A stretch of 64,000 bases of DNA from Paragordius varius (Eukaryota; Nematomorpha), in the NCBI GenBank assembly GCA_964247055.1, contig OZ176051.1, positions 13,764,001-13,828,000 on the forward strand, read 5' to 3'. The translations under genes and the position numbers were made by a program. Below are positions 62,961 through 64,000 of this stretch, in pieces. The notes below the pieces were generated by a model, which saw nothing but the letters and a program-made list of their open reading frames with translations, ran no database searches and had not been told where the DNA came from. Position 1 is the stretch's first letter. The number at the start of each line of letters is the position of its first letter.

Positions 62961-63945
62961 CGAAATGATTGAAAAATGGTATCTGCACCTTTGGACAAAT
63001 ATAAAACACCGTTTTATAAAGCTTATTAATGATAAAATTTTTAATAATTATTAAGATTCATATCGATGTAAGTAGTTCGTAAATCCACATAGGCTTCACC
63101 ACATAAAACTATGCTTGATCAATATCATAATGTTAAATAATAATTAAAAAATTTTGTTTAGTTTAATTAAAAGTTATTTCGTTTACCTGAATAAGGTTAA
63201 TCCCTATCATCAATGAGAGACCGATTATACAAAATAAAAGTATAATAAAATATTTTAAAACTAATAACCATGTCAACTAATTATTTAATTATTTTAAGTA
63301 GTTTTTTTCAGAATAAAAATATACATTATTGATCTAATTAGTTAGCTATATTAAAAAATGTCTTAATATAACTTTTATGATTTTTTTTCACAACAACCTA
63401 TAAAAACGATTTTAGCGAAGATACTTACTCTACCCAATGCTATTAGATTCCGATTTTTGAGCTTTGAGATTTGTAATAAACTCTCAATGGTAAACATTAA
63501 ATTTCACAATGTGTTCTATCCACTTTTAGACTCAGTAAAAAATGAAATTATACTACGGACAAAAGATAAAAATAGTAAGACAAAAAGACGACCCCATACT
63601 TTTATAAACCTTAATCTTTCCCATATAAATATTACCATTGTAAAATATATGATTGATTGTGTTACTAATATACATATTTTTGCCATATTTTACATTTTAA
63701 AAGAATTCATGTTTAATAAAGAGCGTCGTTATATCATAGAAAAATTATTTGTCTTTATGTTTTTTGTCATTCCGTATATAATTCCCATTCTTACTGTAAT
63801 CTAATTCGATTTGGATTTCATTAAAAAGATAATTTTACTTTGTGGGTATTTTAGTTTCTTTAAGCTTTCGATAAAGACGAATGGATTGAGAAAGGGGAAC
63901 TCGAACATCCCTATCACCCAACAGAAAAAGGATTGGACTTTTAAT
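62470..63945 (-). CDS. APEH: Acylaminoacyl peptidase (APEH), last two exons, partial
   Basis: Cytosolic serine peptidase of the prolyl-oligopeptidase family (S9) that releases N-acylated amino acids from peptides. Exon 63945-63839 starts in phase after TTCTTAG and encodes IKSPILFLLGDRDVRVPLSQ, then SIRLYRKLKETKIPT; the Asp of GDRD is the expected catalytic Asp. The donor is GTAAAA. Exon 62572-62470 encodes ALIYPSGHRLEEP, with the expected catalytic His, then CFMNMIEWFKNNKKC and stop TAA (62472-62470). The split codon joins as Lys. The catalytic Ser and beta-propeller lie beyond base 64000. Other S9 members are possible, but ALIYP followed by a short FMNMIEWF tail fits APEH best. Intron 62573-63838 holds a (TA)n run at 62930-62954. 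Confidence 0.82.
62930..62954. repeat. (TA)n microsatellite in the APEH intron
   Basis: About twelve TA units. Confidence 0.85.
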
Positions 63946-64000
63946 CTAAGAACGATGTAAAAAAAAATGTACAAAAAAAACTAAGAATAATTTTATTTAT

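Noticed and set aside
63457-63804. 115-codon plus-strand frame with two hydrophobic stretches
   Set aside because: It lies wholly in the minus-strand APEH intron, has no family resemblance, and one frame of this length is roughly expected by chance in 64 kb at this A+T content. A nested gene is not excluded.

Overview
The window is about 70 % A+T (my estimate by eye) and looks like part of an animal nuclear genome. Genes are split by GT-AG introns, several gene families are metazoan (a Wnt ligand, an SK-type calcium-activated potassium channel, a Ttd14-type P-loop protein, an acylaminoacyl peptidase), and the space between is packed with DNA transposons, MITEs, a LINE, tRNA-derived SINEs and satellite-like repeats. 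Ttd14 is best known from Drosophila, and the A+T richness and repeat load would suit an arthropod such as a parasitic copepod. That placement is a guess; only 'bilaterian-like animal' is well supported. I saw no operons, CRISPR arrays, LTR elements or virus-like elements.

Layout. 1-2718: non-coding, with a foldback repeat. 2719-6486 (minus): a divergent Wnt6/10-like gene; five exon junctions agree in phase, and the signal-peptide exon was not found. 6487-9353: non-coding. 9362-12918: a hAT-type element with a perfect 8-bp target duplication, split by a 5'-truncated LINE whose 716-residue reverse-transcriptase frame is still open. 12919-33979: about 21 kb without a convincing gene, holding hAT MITEs, a 1.3 kb giant palindrome, three or four copies of one SINE family and two blocks of a degenerate ~160-bp tandem repeat.

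33980-47276 (plus): a complete nine-exon SK channel gene. It encodes 1493 residues, of which the first ~1040 form an unrecognised hydrophilic N-terminus in one 3.26 kb exon. Its introns carry foldback elements and a young SINE inserted 20 bases behind a splice donor. 50562-53054 (plus): a two-exon gene for a 51-residue secreted peptide. 53960-56649 (minus): a two-exon Ttd14 gene. 57343-61183: two hAT elements with perfect 8-bp duplications and transposase fossils of two hAT lineages. 62470-63945 (minus): the last two exons of an acylaminoacyl peptidase (APEH) gene running off the right edge.

The host genes are not an obvious pathway; they are neighbours separated by repeats. The strongest non-routine signals are the SK N-terminus, the Wnt lacking the usual GTxGRxC segment, the secreted peptide, the SINE family with a 19-bp duplication, and the nested and foldback transposons.
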